From the NCBI RefSeq assembly GCF_014066305.1, contig NW_023501116.1, forward strand, positions 1 through 64,000: a stretch of 64,000 nt of DNA, given 5' to 3'. This document shows, one piece after another, positions 1 to 12,114 of the stretch. The stretch comes from Letharia columbiana. Its lineage: Eukaryota > Ascomycota > Lecanoromycetes > Lecanorales > Parmeliaceae. Both the position numbers and the translations under genes were made by a program. Each line of letters opens with the position of its first letter. The stretch's first letter is position 1. Under the pieces are notes generated by a model, which saw nothing but the letters and a program-made list of their open reading frames with translations, searched no databases and was not told the DNA's origin.

Positions 1-894
1 ATAATAAAGATAAATATAATTTAAAGCGAAGTAGATTATATCTAGACGTTTAAATAGAGTAATAAATATTAATATCTAATTCTAGCTACGGATTTATTCT
101 TAATTATAATCTTAGCTCTATATAGATCTAAAAGAGTTTATAAATAGACAATCGCTTTAAAGATAATTTAGTAAGAAGATTAATATATTCTATACGCGAA
201 CGTATATATATTTATAAATATTTAAAAAGACTATAAGCTCGACGACTTAGATATAAATAATAATTAATTATAATTATTTATAAATTAATATAATTAATAA
301 ATAATACTTAATTTATATAAGAGCGAATTAAAAGTATAATTAAAGTATTAAGATTATTTAATAGAGTTTAATAACTCTATAAATACGTTAATAATAGAAA
401 TTATATATCTATATAGCGAGATTTAGTAATATTAAAGCTAATATATTATATAGAATTTTTTATAAATTAAGAATAAGTTAGATAATTAGATTACTTCTTT
501 AATTAAGAAGAAGATAAATAATAATATCGAAAGGCGATCGGCGTTACTTATAGATATAAGTTATTATTATTATTTATTTATTAATTTTATTAACTAATAT
601 TAAAAAGAGAATATTAAATTTATATATAAGTTTTAATATATAATTAAATATAAATTATAGTTATCTATTATAGATATAGATATTTATTATTATCTAATTA
701 TCGACTTTACTAATTAATATTAATAATAGAATTTTAAGTCTATATATAAGATATAGAGTATAATAAAATATAATCTTCTTCTATCTAATATAAAGATAAG
801 AACTCTATATAAATTATTAATATATTTAATTAAGATATCTAGTATTAATATATTTATATCGAGCGAGTACTTAATAAAAGAGAGAGTTAATCTT
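1..894. other. RIP-degraded AT-rich relic DNA
   Basis: No gene, RNA or element boundary can be recognised. CpA and TpG are almost absent while CpG persists, the mark of saturated RIP on former repeats. Two imperfect copies of a unit of about 120 bp can be seen near 575-650 and 700-775. I infer an old transposon relic; its family cannot be read. Confidence 0.6.
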
Positions 895-1335
895 TTTTAA
901 ATATATTTTTAATTAAGATAGCGAAGTTAATAAACGCGAAGAGAAAATAGTTAATAGAGTTTAATAATAAAATAATAGCGAAGAATTAAAAGTAATATTA
1001 ACGCTTTTTAAATATATCTTTAATTAAAATAGCGAAGTTAATAAATACAAAGAGAAAATAATTAATAGAGTTTAAGTAATAAGATAATAGCGAAAAATTA
1101 AAAGTAATATTAACGCTTTTTAAATATATCTTTAATCAAAATAGCGAAGTTAATAAACGCGAAGAGAAAGTAGTTAATAGAGTCTAGCGATAAAATAATA
1201 GCGAAGGATTAAAAGTAATATTAACGCTTTTTAAATATATCTTTAATTAAAATAGCGAAGTTAATAAACGCGAAGAGAAAATAATTAATAGAGTCTAGCG
1301 ATAAAATAATAACGAAGAGTTAAAAGTAATATATT
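895..1335. repeat. 111-bp tandem repeat, four copies
   Basis: The phrase gcgaagttaataaa recurs at 921, 1032, 1144 and 1255, a period of 111-112 bp. Each unit carries an AACGCTTTTTAAATATAT segment followed by the gcgaag phrase. Copies differ mainly by C/T and G/A changes, so amplification came before or during RIP. The period is a multiple of three, so it may once have been coding, but no protein is recognisable. Confidence 0.8.
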
Positions 1336-1840
1336 ATAAGAATAATTAATAAATAATAGATAAATTAAAAGAGAGTTAAAAGATAGAAAGAGATTTAAAT
1401 ATAATATTACGCTTTTAATTAAAATATAAAAGCGTTATATATAAGATAATAGATTTATCTTTATATATATAATAAACTAATTCTTAAGTATAAGCTATTT
1501 ATATATATAAGATTCTATATAAATTCGCTATTATAGAGTATATAGAAGAGTCTATAAATTATAAATTAATTAGAAATTTAAAAGTATATATTACTAGTAT
1601 TAGATCTTAATTAATTAAGATTTATTTAATAACGCTAATAAGACGTAATTAAAAGTATAAACTATCGATCTATAAATAAAAGTATACTTTTCTCTATTAT
1701 AAGATTATTAGATTATTAAATCTTATTTAATTAAGATTATTATTTTCGCTTATAATAGTATAATCTTTATTTCTTTATTTTCTAATCTAATTTAATACTC
1801 TTATTCTTATTCGCTTTATTTAACTACTTATTCCTATTCA
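1336..1840. other. AT-rich relic DNA, nothing recognised
   Basis: CpA/TpG-depleted sequence without open frames, repeats or motifs that I can name. Confidence 0.5.
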
Positions 1841-1975
1841 TATTCTCTTTATTTATATTCTCTCTATTTATATTCTTCTTATTTGTATTCTTTTTATTTA
1901 TATTCTCTCTATTCGTATTCTCTCTATTTATATTCTCTCTATTTATATTCTCTCTATTTATATTCTTTTTATTCG
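1841..1975. repeat. 15-bp minisatellite, about nine copies
   Basis: A pyrimidine-rich unit close to TATTCTCTCTATTTA repeats every 15 bp about nine times with a few substitutions. The minus strand gives a short open frame of repeating five-residue Asn/Ile/Arg/Glu units simply because 15 is a multiple of three. I treat it as a minisatellite, not a gene, although it could be a relic of a low-complexity coding tract. Confidence 0.8.
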
Positions 1976-3824
1976 CTATCTTACTTTTAATAATATCGCT
2001 CGCTTCGAGAAACACTTAATTTAAAAATTATAGAATTAATAATTTAAAGAAAGTAAAAAGCTTCTTAAGAGTTATATTCTTTAGATTTATTATATTAATC
2101 TTTATAAGAGAAATCTAAAGTGCTATATCGCGCTTTAATATCTCTATAATATATATATTAAATACTATAAGAAAAATCTTTATATTTTTAACTACTATTA
2201 GTTAGCGAATAATTAAATTTATATAAATTCTTTAATTATAAGCTTTTAAGTAGCTAGAGAAATATTAATATAGAATTTAAATAATTATTTAAGTTTCTTA
2301 TATTTATAAAAAGAGAGAATTTAAAGAAAGAAGAAGAAGATTATATATTTAAAGGCTTATAAAAATTCCTTTAATATATCTTTAATATACTTCTTCTTTA
2401 TTACTCTCTTATATTTTATAACTTAATTAAGATACTTAGATATATAATTAAAAAGAAAATAAATAATATATTAAGCGATAAGATTTAAGTCTCTCTTCTT
2501 TACTTCTAATTAATATTCTTTATAAATCTTCTTAATATAGCTAATAACTTCGATATCGCGATTATTAATTAAGATCTTCTTAATCTCTATTATAAATAAT
2601 ATAAATTTCGCTAAATTAAATAATCTAATATACTTAACGTTTATAATTTAAATAAATTTATTAAAAATAATATAATATTAATTAACGATCTTTTATAACT
2701 TAATTAATATTTTATTAAAAGCGAGTATATAATAGAAGAAAGCGCTTTATATTAAGAGAAAGATCTATTAAATATAAATAAGATTATTTTTAAATAATAT
2801 TATTTTAAAATATTAAAGAATCTTAATTTAAGATTAAATTAGCGTATAGTTTTAGATAAATAAATTATTTAGAATATTATAATAGCGAAAGCTAATATAA
2901 GTTTATTTAAATAAGATTATTAATATAAGTGTAGTATTTATTTTACGCTTCTTAGATATTATCTAAATATATATATATTAATTAAGATCTATATAGAGTA
3001 GAAGATAATAAGTAAAGATATCGAGATTATTTCGATCTTAGATACGCGTTTCTTAGATACGCGTTTCTTAATTACGCGTTTCTCGCGTTTCTTAAATCTA
3101 CGTTTCTCTACTTTATAATCGCTAATAATTATTTATTCTAACTTAAAGTTAAGTTTTTATATCTCGCGATTATTATTAAATTAAGTAATTTTAAAATCTA
3201 ATATTATTTAATTAATCGTCTCGCTTAATAGAATAAAATTCTTATTACTTTTATAAGACTTCTAATTAAAAATCTTATCTTTTTTATTAAATTTAGAATT
3301 TTTAATAGTAAAAAATATATTAATATTATTATTAATAGCTAACTTTAACTCTTTAATAATCTTTTTAATCTCTATCTTTATATTTTTAACCTCTATCTTT
3401 ACTTTCTTAATATCTATCTTTACTTTCTTTAGATTTATAATAATCTTTTAAATAAATATTAGAATATAATTAGTCTTATACTCGATATCTTAATTAAATA
3501 ATTTTTTCTTATTAATATAATTATAAATAGCTTATAAAGTTTAAATTATATTAATTTAAGCTAGATTAATAATAAATATAAATTTATATAATTAAGATAT
3601 ATAGCTAGATTATTAATTAAGAAATTACTATAATTAAAACTATAATTAGAGATTATAATACTCGAGATTTATAAAAAAATAGCGTATAAGAAAATTTATT
3701 AATATATATAAATAAAAAAATCTATTAATATATATAAATAAAAAAATTAAAAGTAAAGATAATTATTATAAAGTAGTCGAGGTTAAAGAATACTATATTA
3801 TTAAAATTATTAAGCTTCTAGCGT
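1976..3824. other. AT-rich relic DNA with a small minisatellite
   Basis: RIP-saturated sequence without recognisable coding potential. A 21-bp unit beginning TCTATCTTTA occurs three times at 3371, 3392 and 3413, and a short AT repeat is duplicated at about 3690-3740. Otherwise nothing is identified. Confidence 0.5.
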
Positions 3825-5205
3825 AGACGCTAGCTTTTCTAATAATCGAGATTAAAAAATAAATCTTAATAAATTAAGATCTAATTTTATTATAATTAAA
3901 AGAGAAGAAATTATATTACTATAATTAAAAGAGATAAAAGATTATAAGATTATAATAGAAGAAAGCTTAAAAAAGAATAATAATTATAATTATATTATAT
4001 ATAGCTTTAATATAAAAAGTCTTATACTTTAACTAGCTCGCTCGATAAGATTAATTATTATTATTTTTATTATTATATTTTAACGCTTATTCTTTTTTTT
4101 TTAATAGATTTATTATAATAAATTTATTATAATATATCTCTTATAATTAAAATTCGCTTAATTTTTATTATATTATATATTATTTAATATCGATAATATT
4201 ATAAAACGCTTTTTATTATAAAGTATCGCGAGATATATAAAAATACGCTTTTTATATTAACGAATTTCGATTAATAAAATTAACTCTTTTATATATATTT
4301 AGATTATTAAAATAAAAAAGAAAATCATCTTATAAATAATAGAAGCTTCAATATATATTTAAAGTCTTTTTATTAAAATTCTATTAGCGATAATATATTA
4401 ATTTTCTCCCTCTTTAATAATTTTCCTTCTCTTTTCTTTATCGACTTCTCTCTCTCTCTCTTATTTTACTTTATTTTTATAATTATTAAATATTAAAATT
4501 AAATCGTAGCTTTCTACTCTTAACTCTTTAAACTTTCTTTTTTTAACTTTATTTACTTTTTTAAAAATAAAGATAAATAATTTATTCGCTAGCGATAAGA
4601 TAATTAATTTATATAAGAGATATATATTATTAATAAATAATAGATAAAATTCTTTCTTCATTAACTTCTCTCTCTCTTTTATTTTACTTCGCTTTTATAA
4701 TTATTAAATATTAAAATTAAATTATAACTCTTTACTCTTAACTCTTTAAACTTTCTCTTTTTAACTTTATTTACTTTCTTAAAAGTAGAGATAAATAATT
4801 TATTCGCTAGCGATAAGGCGATTAATTTATATAAGAGATATATATCGCTAATAAATAATAGATAAGATAAAAGATAACAAATATTACTTCTATATTAAGA
4901 AGATAATTAATAATAAAAGATTATATATAATAATCTATTATTTTACGTATAAGAAGTTTAGATATTTTTTATATATTAAAAGATACTTAAATATAAAAGC
5001 TAATATCTCTTATTTATTTTATTATTTAATATATATTAAAATAAAGAAGATATAGACTTAGAAGAAGTTTAAGAAGTTAATATTTTAGAATAAATAATAA
5101 TATTATTATTAAAAGTTTAAGATATTAAAAAAGAGATTAAAGAATAAATAAGAGAAGAAATAAGAGATCTAGAATTTAAATGAAATCTAGAGATAATATA
5201 AAATT
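3825..5205. repeat. Dispersed family A, copy 1
   Basis: First of three related blocks. It shares with 5590-7150 the opening ctagcttttctaataatcg, then long matching stretches through AATAATAGAAGCTT near 4340 to the closing AGAGATCTAGAAT near 5170. It carries an internal tandem duplication of about 222 bp (roughly 4441-4660 and 4661-4880) and lacks about 370 bp present in copy 2. The differences are mostly transitions, as expected for RIPed paralogues. The element class is unknown. Confidence 0.7.
4441..4880. repeat. Internal tandem duplication of about 222 bp
   Basis: Two adjacent copies each run from a CT-rich (CTCTCTCT) tract through AACTCTTTAAACTTTC and TTCGCTAGCGATAAG to AATAAATAATAGATAA. 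The 66-codon open frame inside it (4461-4661, minus) falls wholly in the repeat and resembles no known protein, so I do not call a gene. Confidence 0.7.
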
Positions 5206-5589
5206 ATATCTATACGCGGGCTTCGAATATAGATATAATACTTCAACTTATTAAAGATAGATTATAAGTATAAATTATATTTAAAATAATAGCTTAATAA
5301 TTAGCGAGTTATTTCGCTTTCTATAAATAGAGTAAGATTAATAAAAATATAATAATATAATATAACTAAGTATATTACTTCGCTTATTCTTTTAAAAGTA
5401 AAATAAAATATTTAATTTAAATCTTTATATATATAATTAATAAGATTAGCTCTTAATTAATTAAGATTTAATTAAGATATATTATTTTAGAAAGCTAACT
5501 ATCGAGCTTTAAGAAATCTTTATTTATAAGATTTTAATATATATAAAAGATTATAACGCTTAATAATATTTTATAATTAGATTTATAAA
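5206..5589. other. AT-rich relic DNA between family A copies
   Basis: RIP-depleted sequence with no recognised content; it separates the first two family A copies. Confidence 0.4.
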
Positions 5590-7150
5590 TATAGAGGCGC
5601 TAGCTTTTCTAATAATCGAGATTAGAAAATAAATCTTAATAAATTAAGATCTAATTTTATTATAATTTAAAGAGAAGAAATTATTATAATTAAAAGAGAT
5701 AGAAGATTATAAGACTATAATAGAAGAAAGCTTAAAGAAGAATAATAATTATAATTATATTATATATAGCTTTAGCGTAAAAAGTCTTACTCCTTTAACT
5801 AGCTCGCTTAAATAGAGCTAATTATTATTATTTTTATTATCACGTTCTAACGCTTATTCTTTTCTTTCTAATAAATTTATTATAATAAATTTATTATATA
5901 TCTTATATCCTCGCTATCGCTTATAATATATATCTTATAATTATTTTTAAATTATAAGATAATACTTAAGTATTAAAGATAATAACTTAAATTATTAATA
6001 TATCTCGAAAGTTAACTCTATTATAATAATTATTATAATTAAATAATAATCGAGTTATTATAGATCTTAATAAGAAGATAATTATATATTCTATTAACTC
6101 GATAAATTATAACTTAATATTATATATATTATTAGAAAATCTCTAATTATATAATCGTTATTTAAGATTAAACTCTTATAAAGTTATATATTTATTATTA
6201 CTCGCGATAAGATAATATAGAAAGCTATAGATTTATTATAATATACTTATTATAATATATTTATTATTTATCTCTACTTATAAAGCTAATATTAAAATTC
6301 GCTTAATTTTTATTATATTATATATTATTTAATATTAATAGCGCTATAAAGCGCTTTTTATTATAAAATATCGCGAGATATATAAGAATACGCTTTTTAT
6401 ATTAACGAATTTAGATTAATAAAATTAACTCTTTTATATATATTTAGATTATTAAAATAAAGAAGAAAACCGCCTAGCGAATAATAGAAGCTTTAATATA
6501 TATTTAAAATTTTCTTATTAAAATTCTATTAGTAATAATAGATTAATCTTCTCTCTCTTTAATAATTTCTCTCCCCCTTTCTTCGTTAACTTCTCTCTTT
6601 CTCTCTCTTATTTTACTTTTTTAAAAGTAAAGCTTTCTTTATTTTAATTATTAAGTATTAAAATCGAATTATAACTCTTTACTCTTAACTCTATAAACAC
6701 TCTTTTTTTAACTTTATTTACTTTTTTAAAAGTAGAAATAAATAATTTACTCGCTAGCGATAAGACGATTAATTTATATAAGAGATATATATTATTAATA
6801 AATAATAGATAAGATAAAAGATAGCGAATATTACTTCTATATTAAAAAGATAATTAATAATAAAAAATTATATATAATAATTTACTATTTTACGTATAAG
6901 AAGTTTAGATATTTTTCTTATATTAAAAGATACTTAAATATAAGAGCTAATATCTCTTATTTATTTTATTATTTAATATATATTAAAATAGAGAAGCTAT
7001 AGACTTAAAAGAAATTAAAAAAATTAAGTTTTCTAAATAAGAGATAATACTATCGCTGAAAGTCTTAGATATTAAAGAATAAATTAAAGAATAAATAAGA
7101 GAAGAAATAAGAGATCTAGAATCTTAACGAAATCTAAGAGTAAAATAAAA
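5590..7150. repeat. Dispersed family A, copy 2
   Basis: Direct-orientation copy of 3825-5205. It has about 370 bp (near 5905-6290) not present in copy 1 and only one copy of the segment that is duplicated there. It ends with AGAGATCTAGAATC like copy 1. Length difference plus transitions make it a separate RIPed paralogue. The family is unknown. Confidence 0.7.
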
Positions 7151-7159
7151 TTATAAATC

Positions 7160-7745
7160 TAGATTATTAGAATAAAGAAGAAAATCGCCTAGCGAATAAT
7201 AGAAGCTTTAATATATATTTAAAGTTTTTTTATTAAAATTCTATTAGTAATAATAGATTAGCCTTCTCTCTCTTTAATAACTTCTCTCTCTCTTTCTTTA
7301 TCGACTTCTCTTCTTTACTCTTATCTTATTTTCTTAAAAATAAAGCTTTCTTCGCTTTAATTATTAAGTATTAAAATTAAATTATACTTTCTATACGCTA
7401 GACTCTTTAAACGTCTTTTCTTTAATTTTATTTACTTTTTTAAAAGTAAAAATAAATAATTTACTCGCTAGCGATAAGGCGATTAATCGATATAAGAGAT
7501 ATATATTACTAATAAATAATAGATAAGATAGAAAACGACGAATATTACTACTATATCGAAAAGATAATTAATAATAAAAAATTATATATAATAATTTACT
7601 ATTTTACTTATAAGAAGTTTAGATATTTTTCTTATATTAAAAGATACTTAAGTATAGAAATTAATATCTCTTATCTATTTTATTATATAGCGTATATTAA
7701 AATAGAGAAGCTATAGACTTAAAAGAATAAATTATCTTCGCTTCG
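7160..7745. repeat. Dispersed family A, copy 3 (5'-truncated)
   Basis: It begins at AGATTATTAGAATAAAGAAG and follows copies 1 and 2 to the segment ending near AAGCTATAGACTTAAAAG. The left half of the family is missing. It lies head to tail with copy 2, so copies 2 and 3 may have arisen by local duplication. Confidence 0.65.
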
Positions 7746-8500
7746 CTCTCCGCTCTACTCTTTATAAGTTTAATTACTTATTTATTTATATATATCGCCG
7801 CGGCGATACTTTACTTATTTATTTACTTATATATATTATTATAATAACTCTTATAAATCTAATTATTTAAAAAATAAAAGAAGATTATAATATTTAATTA
7901 AAGTAATAAACTAATTAGCGAGACTATAATATTTTCCTTAATACGCTATATTATTAATTCGACGAGTATTATAGTAATTATCTCGAGAATTATATACTAT
8001 AAGAGAATTTCTATATAATATTACGCGTTTATTAAGATATATAATATTTTTAAATATTAATATCGCTACTATAGCTAAATTAACTAAGTTTTTTAATAAA
8101 ATAAAATTAAAAGTTTACTTTTTAATTACTATATTATAGCTTCTAATTTAATAAAGATCTATTTAACTATTTATTCGACTTTTATTAAGAATTTTAAAAA
8201 AGACTATATTATATAATTACGTATTTTTATTAAGAATTATATATATATAGAATATAAATATTATATATTAGGCGATATATTAAAAAATTAAATCTTAATA
8301 GAATTTTCTATTTAGACTTATCTTAAGATCGATAAAATTAAGCTAAGACTATATATAAAAGACTATAACGCTTAATAATATTATATATTAAATTAATATA
8401 ACGCGAAGATTTAATATATATAACTAGTAAATATAAAAGAAAGTATATTATAACTTATATAAAGAAGAATAGATTTTAATATTAATAATATAAGATTTAT
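7746..8500. other. AT-rich relic DNA before the 34-bp array
   Basis: RIPed sequence with no recognised gene. Nothing marks an element terminus at the junction with the following minisatellite. Confidence 0.4.
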
Positions 8501-9371
8501 ATAACGCTAAATTTCGACGTATATAAACGAATATATAACGCTAAATTTCGACGTATATAAACGAATATATAACGCTAAATTTCGACGTATATAAACGAAT
8601 ATATAATATTAAATTTCGGCGTATATAAACGAATATATAACGCTAAATTTTTTAGCGTATATAAACGAATATATAACGCTAAATTTCGGACGTATATAAA
8701 CGAATATATAACGCTAAATTTCGTTATAGCGTATATAAACGAATATATAACGCTAAATTTCGGCGTATATAAACGAATATATAACGCTAAATTTAGCGTA
8801 TATAAACGAATATATAACGTTAAATTTTAGCGTATATAAACGAATATATAACGCTAAATTCTAGCGTATATAAACGAATATATAACGCTAAATTTCGGCG
8901 TATATAAACGAATATATAACGCTAAATTTCGGCGTATATAAACGAATATATAACGCTAAATTTTAGCGTATATAAACGAATATATAACGCTATAATTATT
9001 AAATTGGCGTATATAAACGAATATATAACGCTAAATTTCGGCGTATATAAACGAATATATAACGCTAAATTTCGACGTATATAAACGAATATATAACGCT
9101 AATCGTATATAAAAATATATAACGCTAAATTTAGCGTATATAAACGAATATATAACGCTAAATTTCGACGTATATAAACGAATATATAACGCTAAATTCT
9201 AGCGTATATAAACGAATATATAACGCTAAATTCTAGCGTATATAAACGAATATATAACGCTAAATTCTTATAACGATATATATAAAACGAATATATAACG
9301 CTAAATTCTACGTATATAAACGTTTATAAAAATATATAACGCTAAATTCTAGCGTATATAAACGAAAATAT
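8501..9371. repeat. 34-bp quasi-palindromic minisatellite, about 25 copies
   Basis: The constant part, CGTATATAAACGAATATATA followed by ACGCTAAATT, repeats about 25 times. It is an imperfect palindrome: GCG-TATATA on one side pairs with TATATAACGC on the other around AACGAA, so each unit could form a hairpin. Between constant parts the spacer varies from about 3 to 10 bases (CGA, CGG, TAG, CGTTATAG and others). Copies near 9100, 9260 and 9310 are degenerate. No coding potential; function unknown. Confidence 0.9.
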
Positions 9372-11089
9372 CGCGCTATAGTAACCTTATTTTTTTTAAT
9401 AAAGACGAATCTCGAATTCGATTTCGAAGATCTTTAAATCTATATTTTATCTACTATTAAGTATTTATATTAATAATTATACTATATAAGATATTTAAAT
9501 AATATAAAATAGTTTAAATAATAGAAATTAAGTTAGATTTTAGAAATTTTATAGAGAAAATTTAAATTATAACTAGATTTATGAGAGTATAGATAGCCAC
9601 TTATATAATCTAAAAACTCTCTCTTATATATAACTCGCCAAATACTATTCTATTTATAACGCGTTAATAAACTATATTTTTTTTTATTAATTATTTTCTT
9701 TTTCTTATATTTTAACGCGTTATTTACGTTTATCTTTAATTTAACTCTTATTTTTATAATATATTATTTATATTAATTATATATATAATATTCTTTATAT
9801 TATTCTCTTTATAATCTATTAATATAATATTTAATTTTTATATAATTTAATTTTTATTAATTTTTCTCTTATATTTTAACGCGTTATTTACGTTTTCTTA
9901 TTTTTTCTTTTTTTCTATTTTTTCTTATAATATTTATATATATAACGAGTAAAGGCCTTAAAGTTAAGTTTATAACTATTTTTTTTATTAAAGTTATCGA
10001 GTAAATTTTAATAAGTAATCTTTTATAAGCGATATCTAAATTTCTTATTTTTAAATATCTATAAGACTAAATATAGTATTTCTTTTTTTATTTAAAAGTC
10101 TATATTATAATCTAGAGTTTAAATAAAAAATCTTAAAAATTTAATATAAATTAAAAAGTTATTTTAAAATTAAATAATATATATCTAATTAAAATTATTC
10201 GACTATCGAGTAAACTTTAATAAGTAATATTTAAATTTCTTATACTTTAAGAATTATATAAGATTAAATTTTTTTATTTATTTATTATTAAAAAGCGTAA
10301 ATTACGAATTATAATTTAAAGAAATAAAACTTAATATTTTAATAGAAAATAGTAAAGTTATTAAAGAATTAAAAGTAGAATAAGAGATTTTTAATAATTA
10401 CGAACGTTAATTTATTTACTTATAATATCTAATTAAAATATATAGTAAATTCGAATTTATAATTAATTATATATATAAATTTAAGATTTTCTATACTTTT
10501 TAATTAAATCGATTAAGTTATCGCGAGTAAATAAATTAGTATCCATAATTATTAAAATCTTAATCTTTTATATCTTCTTATTAAAAATTAAATATATATT
10601 ATTAATATATAAAATAACTTTTTTATTTTCTATTAAAATTTTAAGATTTTTTATTTAAATTATAAAACGAAATATAAGCTTTTAGATAAAAAAAGAATTT
10701 CTAAATATAGTCTTATAATTATTAAAGCGTAAGAAATTTAAATAATACTTATTAGAGTTCGCTCGATAGCGAAATAGCTTTAATTAAAAAATAGATTTAT
10801 ATTATTTAATTTTAAGATAACTTTTTTATTTTCTATTATAATTTTAAAATTTCTTAAGTAAATTATAGAATAAAATATAGACTTTTAGATAAAAAATTAT
10901 TCTTAAATTTAATCTTATAATTATTAAAAGATAAGATATTTAAATATCGCTTATTAAAGATCGCTTATTAAATTTACTCGATAGTTCTAATTAACTTTAA
11001 TAATTATAAATTTAATTTATAAACCTTAACTCGATCTATTTATAATTCGTTAATATAACTCTAAATTTTTATATAGTTTAATTTAAATT
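9372..11089. other. AT-rich relics with dispersed repeat pieces
   Basis: No gene. About 9476-9590 matches 42,335-42,450 nearly base for base (AATAATAGAAATTAAGTTAG and flanks). About 10,480-11,040 matches 41,815-42,150, sharing AAATAAATTAG and TTATTAAATTTACTCGATAG phrases. They are fragments of one or more multi-copy elements, probably retrotransposons, but no coding domain was recognised in these pieces. Confidence 0.55.
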
Positions 11090-12112
11090 AATTATTTCTT
11101 ATACTTTAATACGTTATATACGTTCTTCTAAAATAATTAAATATTCGATAATAATTATATTCTTATTCTTTTTTTTATCGTTAAATAGCTCTTAATTAAC
11201 TCTTTAATAAAGTTTATTTAAAAATATCTTTTTAATATATAATATTACTTAGCTTTAAGACTTTATATTAAGATATTAAGAGTTAATAATTATTTAATAC
11301 TTAATAATTAATTAACTTATAATTACTTTAATAATATTATTATATTATTAAATAGCTCTTATTTTCCTCTTTATTAGTCTATAAATCTACGACTAAAACT
11401 TATTATTAATAAATACTATAGTCTCGAAGATAATTTCTAATACTTTAATACGTTATATACGTTCTTCTAAAATAACTAAATATTCGATAATAATTATATT
11501 CTTATTCTTTTATCGTTAAATAGCTCTTAATTAACTCTTTAATAAAGTTTATTTAAAAATATCTTTTTAATATATAATATTACTTAGCTTTAAGACTTTA
11601 TATTAAGATATTAAGAGTTAATAATTATTTAATACTTAATAATTAATTAACTTATAATTACTTTAATAATATTATTATATTATTAAATAGCTCTTATTTT
11701 CCTCTTTATTAATCTATAAATCTACGATTAAAACTTATTATTAATAAATACTATAGCCTCGAAGATAATTTCTTATACTTTAATACGTTATATACGTTCT
11801 TCTAAAATAACTAAATATTCGATAATAATTATATTCTTATTCTTTTATCGTTAAATAGCCCTTAATTAACTCTTTAATAAAGTTTATTTAAAAATATCTT
11901 TTTAATATATAATATTACTTAGCTTTAAGACTTTATATTAAGATATTAAGAGTTAATAATTATTTAATACTTAATAATTAATTAACTTATAATTACTTTA
12001 ATAATATTATTATATTATTAAATAGCTCTCATTTTCCTCTTTATTAGTCTATAAATCTACGACTAAAACTTATTATTAATAAATATTATAGTCTCGAAGA
12101 TAACTTCTAATA
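11090..12112. repeat. 337-bp tandem repeat, three copies
   Basis: Units start at the ATACTTTAATACGTTATATA phrase at 11,101, 11,440 and 11,775, giving periods of 339 and 335 bp. The copies are much more alike than most paralogues in the window. Each contains a core of about 90 bp (AAATATTCGATAATAATTAT then TCGTTAAATAGCTCTTAATT) that is also found in the 792-bp units at 27.2-30.3 kb and near 18,220. Confidence 0.88.
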
Positions 12113-12114
12113 AT

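Noticed and set aside
1824..2015. 63-codon minus-strand open frame with Asn/Ile/Arg/Glu repeats
   Set aside because: It is the translation of a 15-bp minisatellite in RIPed DNA; there is no support for a gene.
8501..9371. CRISPR-like look (constant repeats, variable spacers)
   Set aside because: The spacers are only 3-10 bp and resemble each other, the DNA is eukaryotic, and there are no cas genes. It is a minisatellite.
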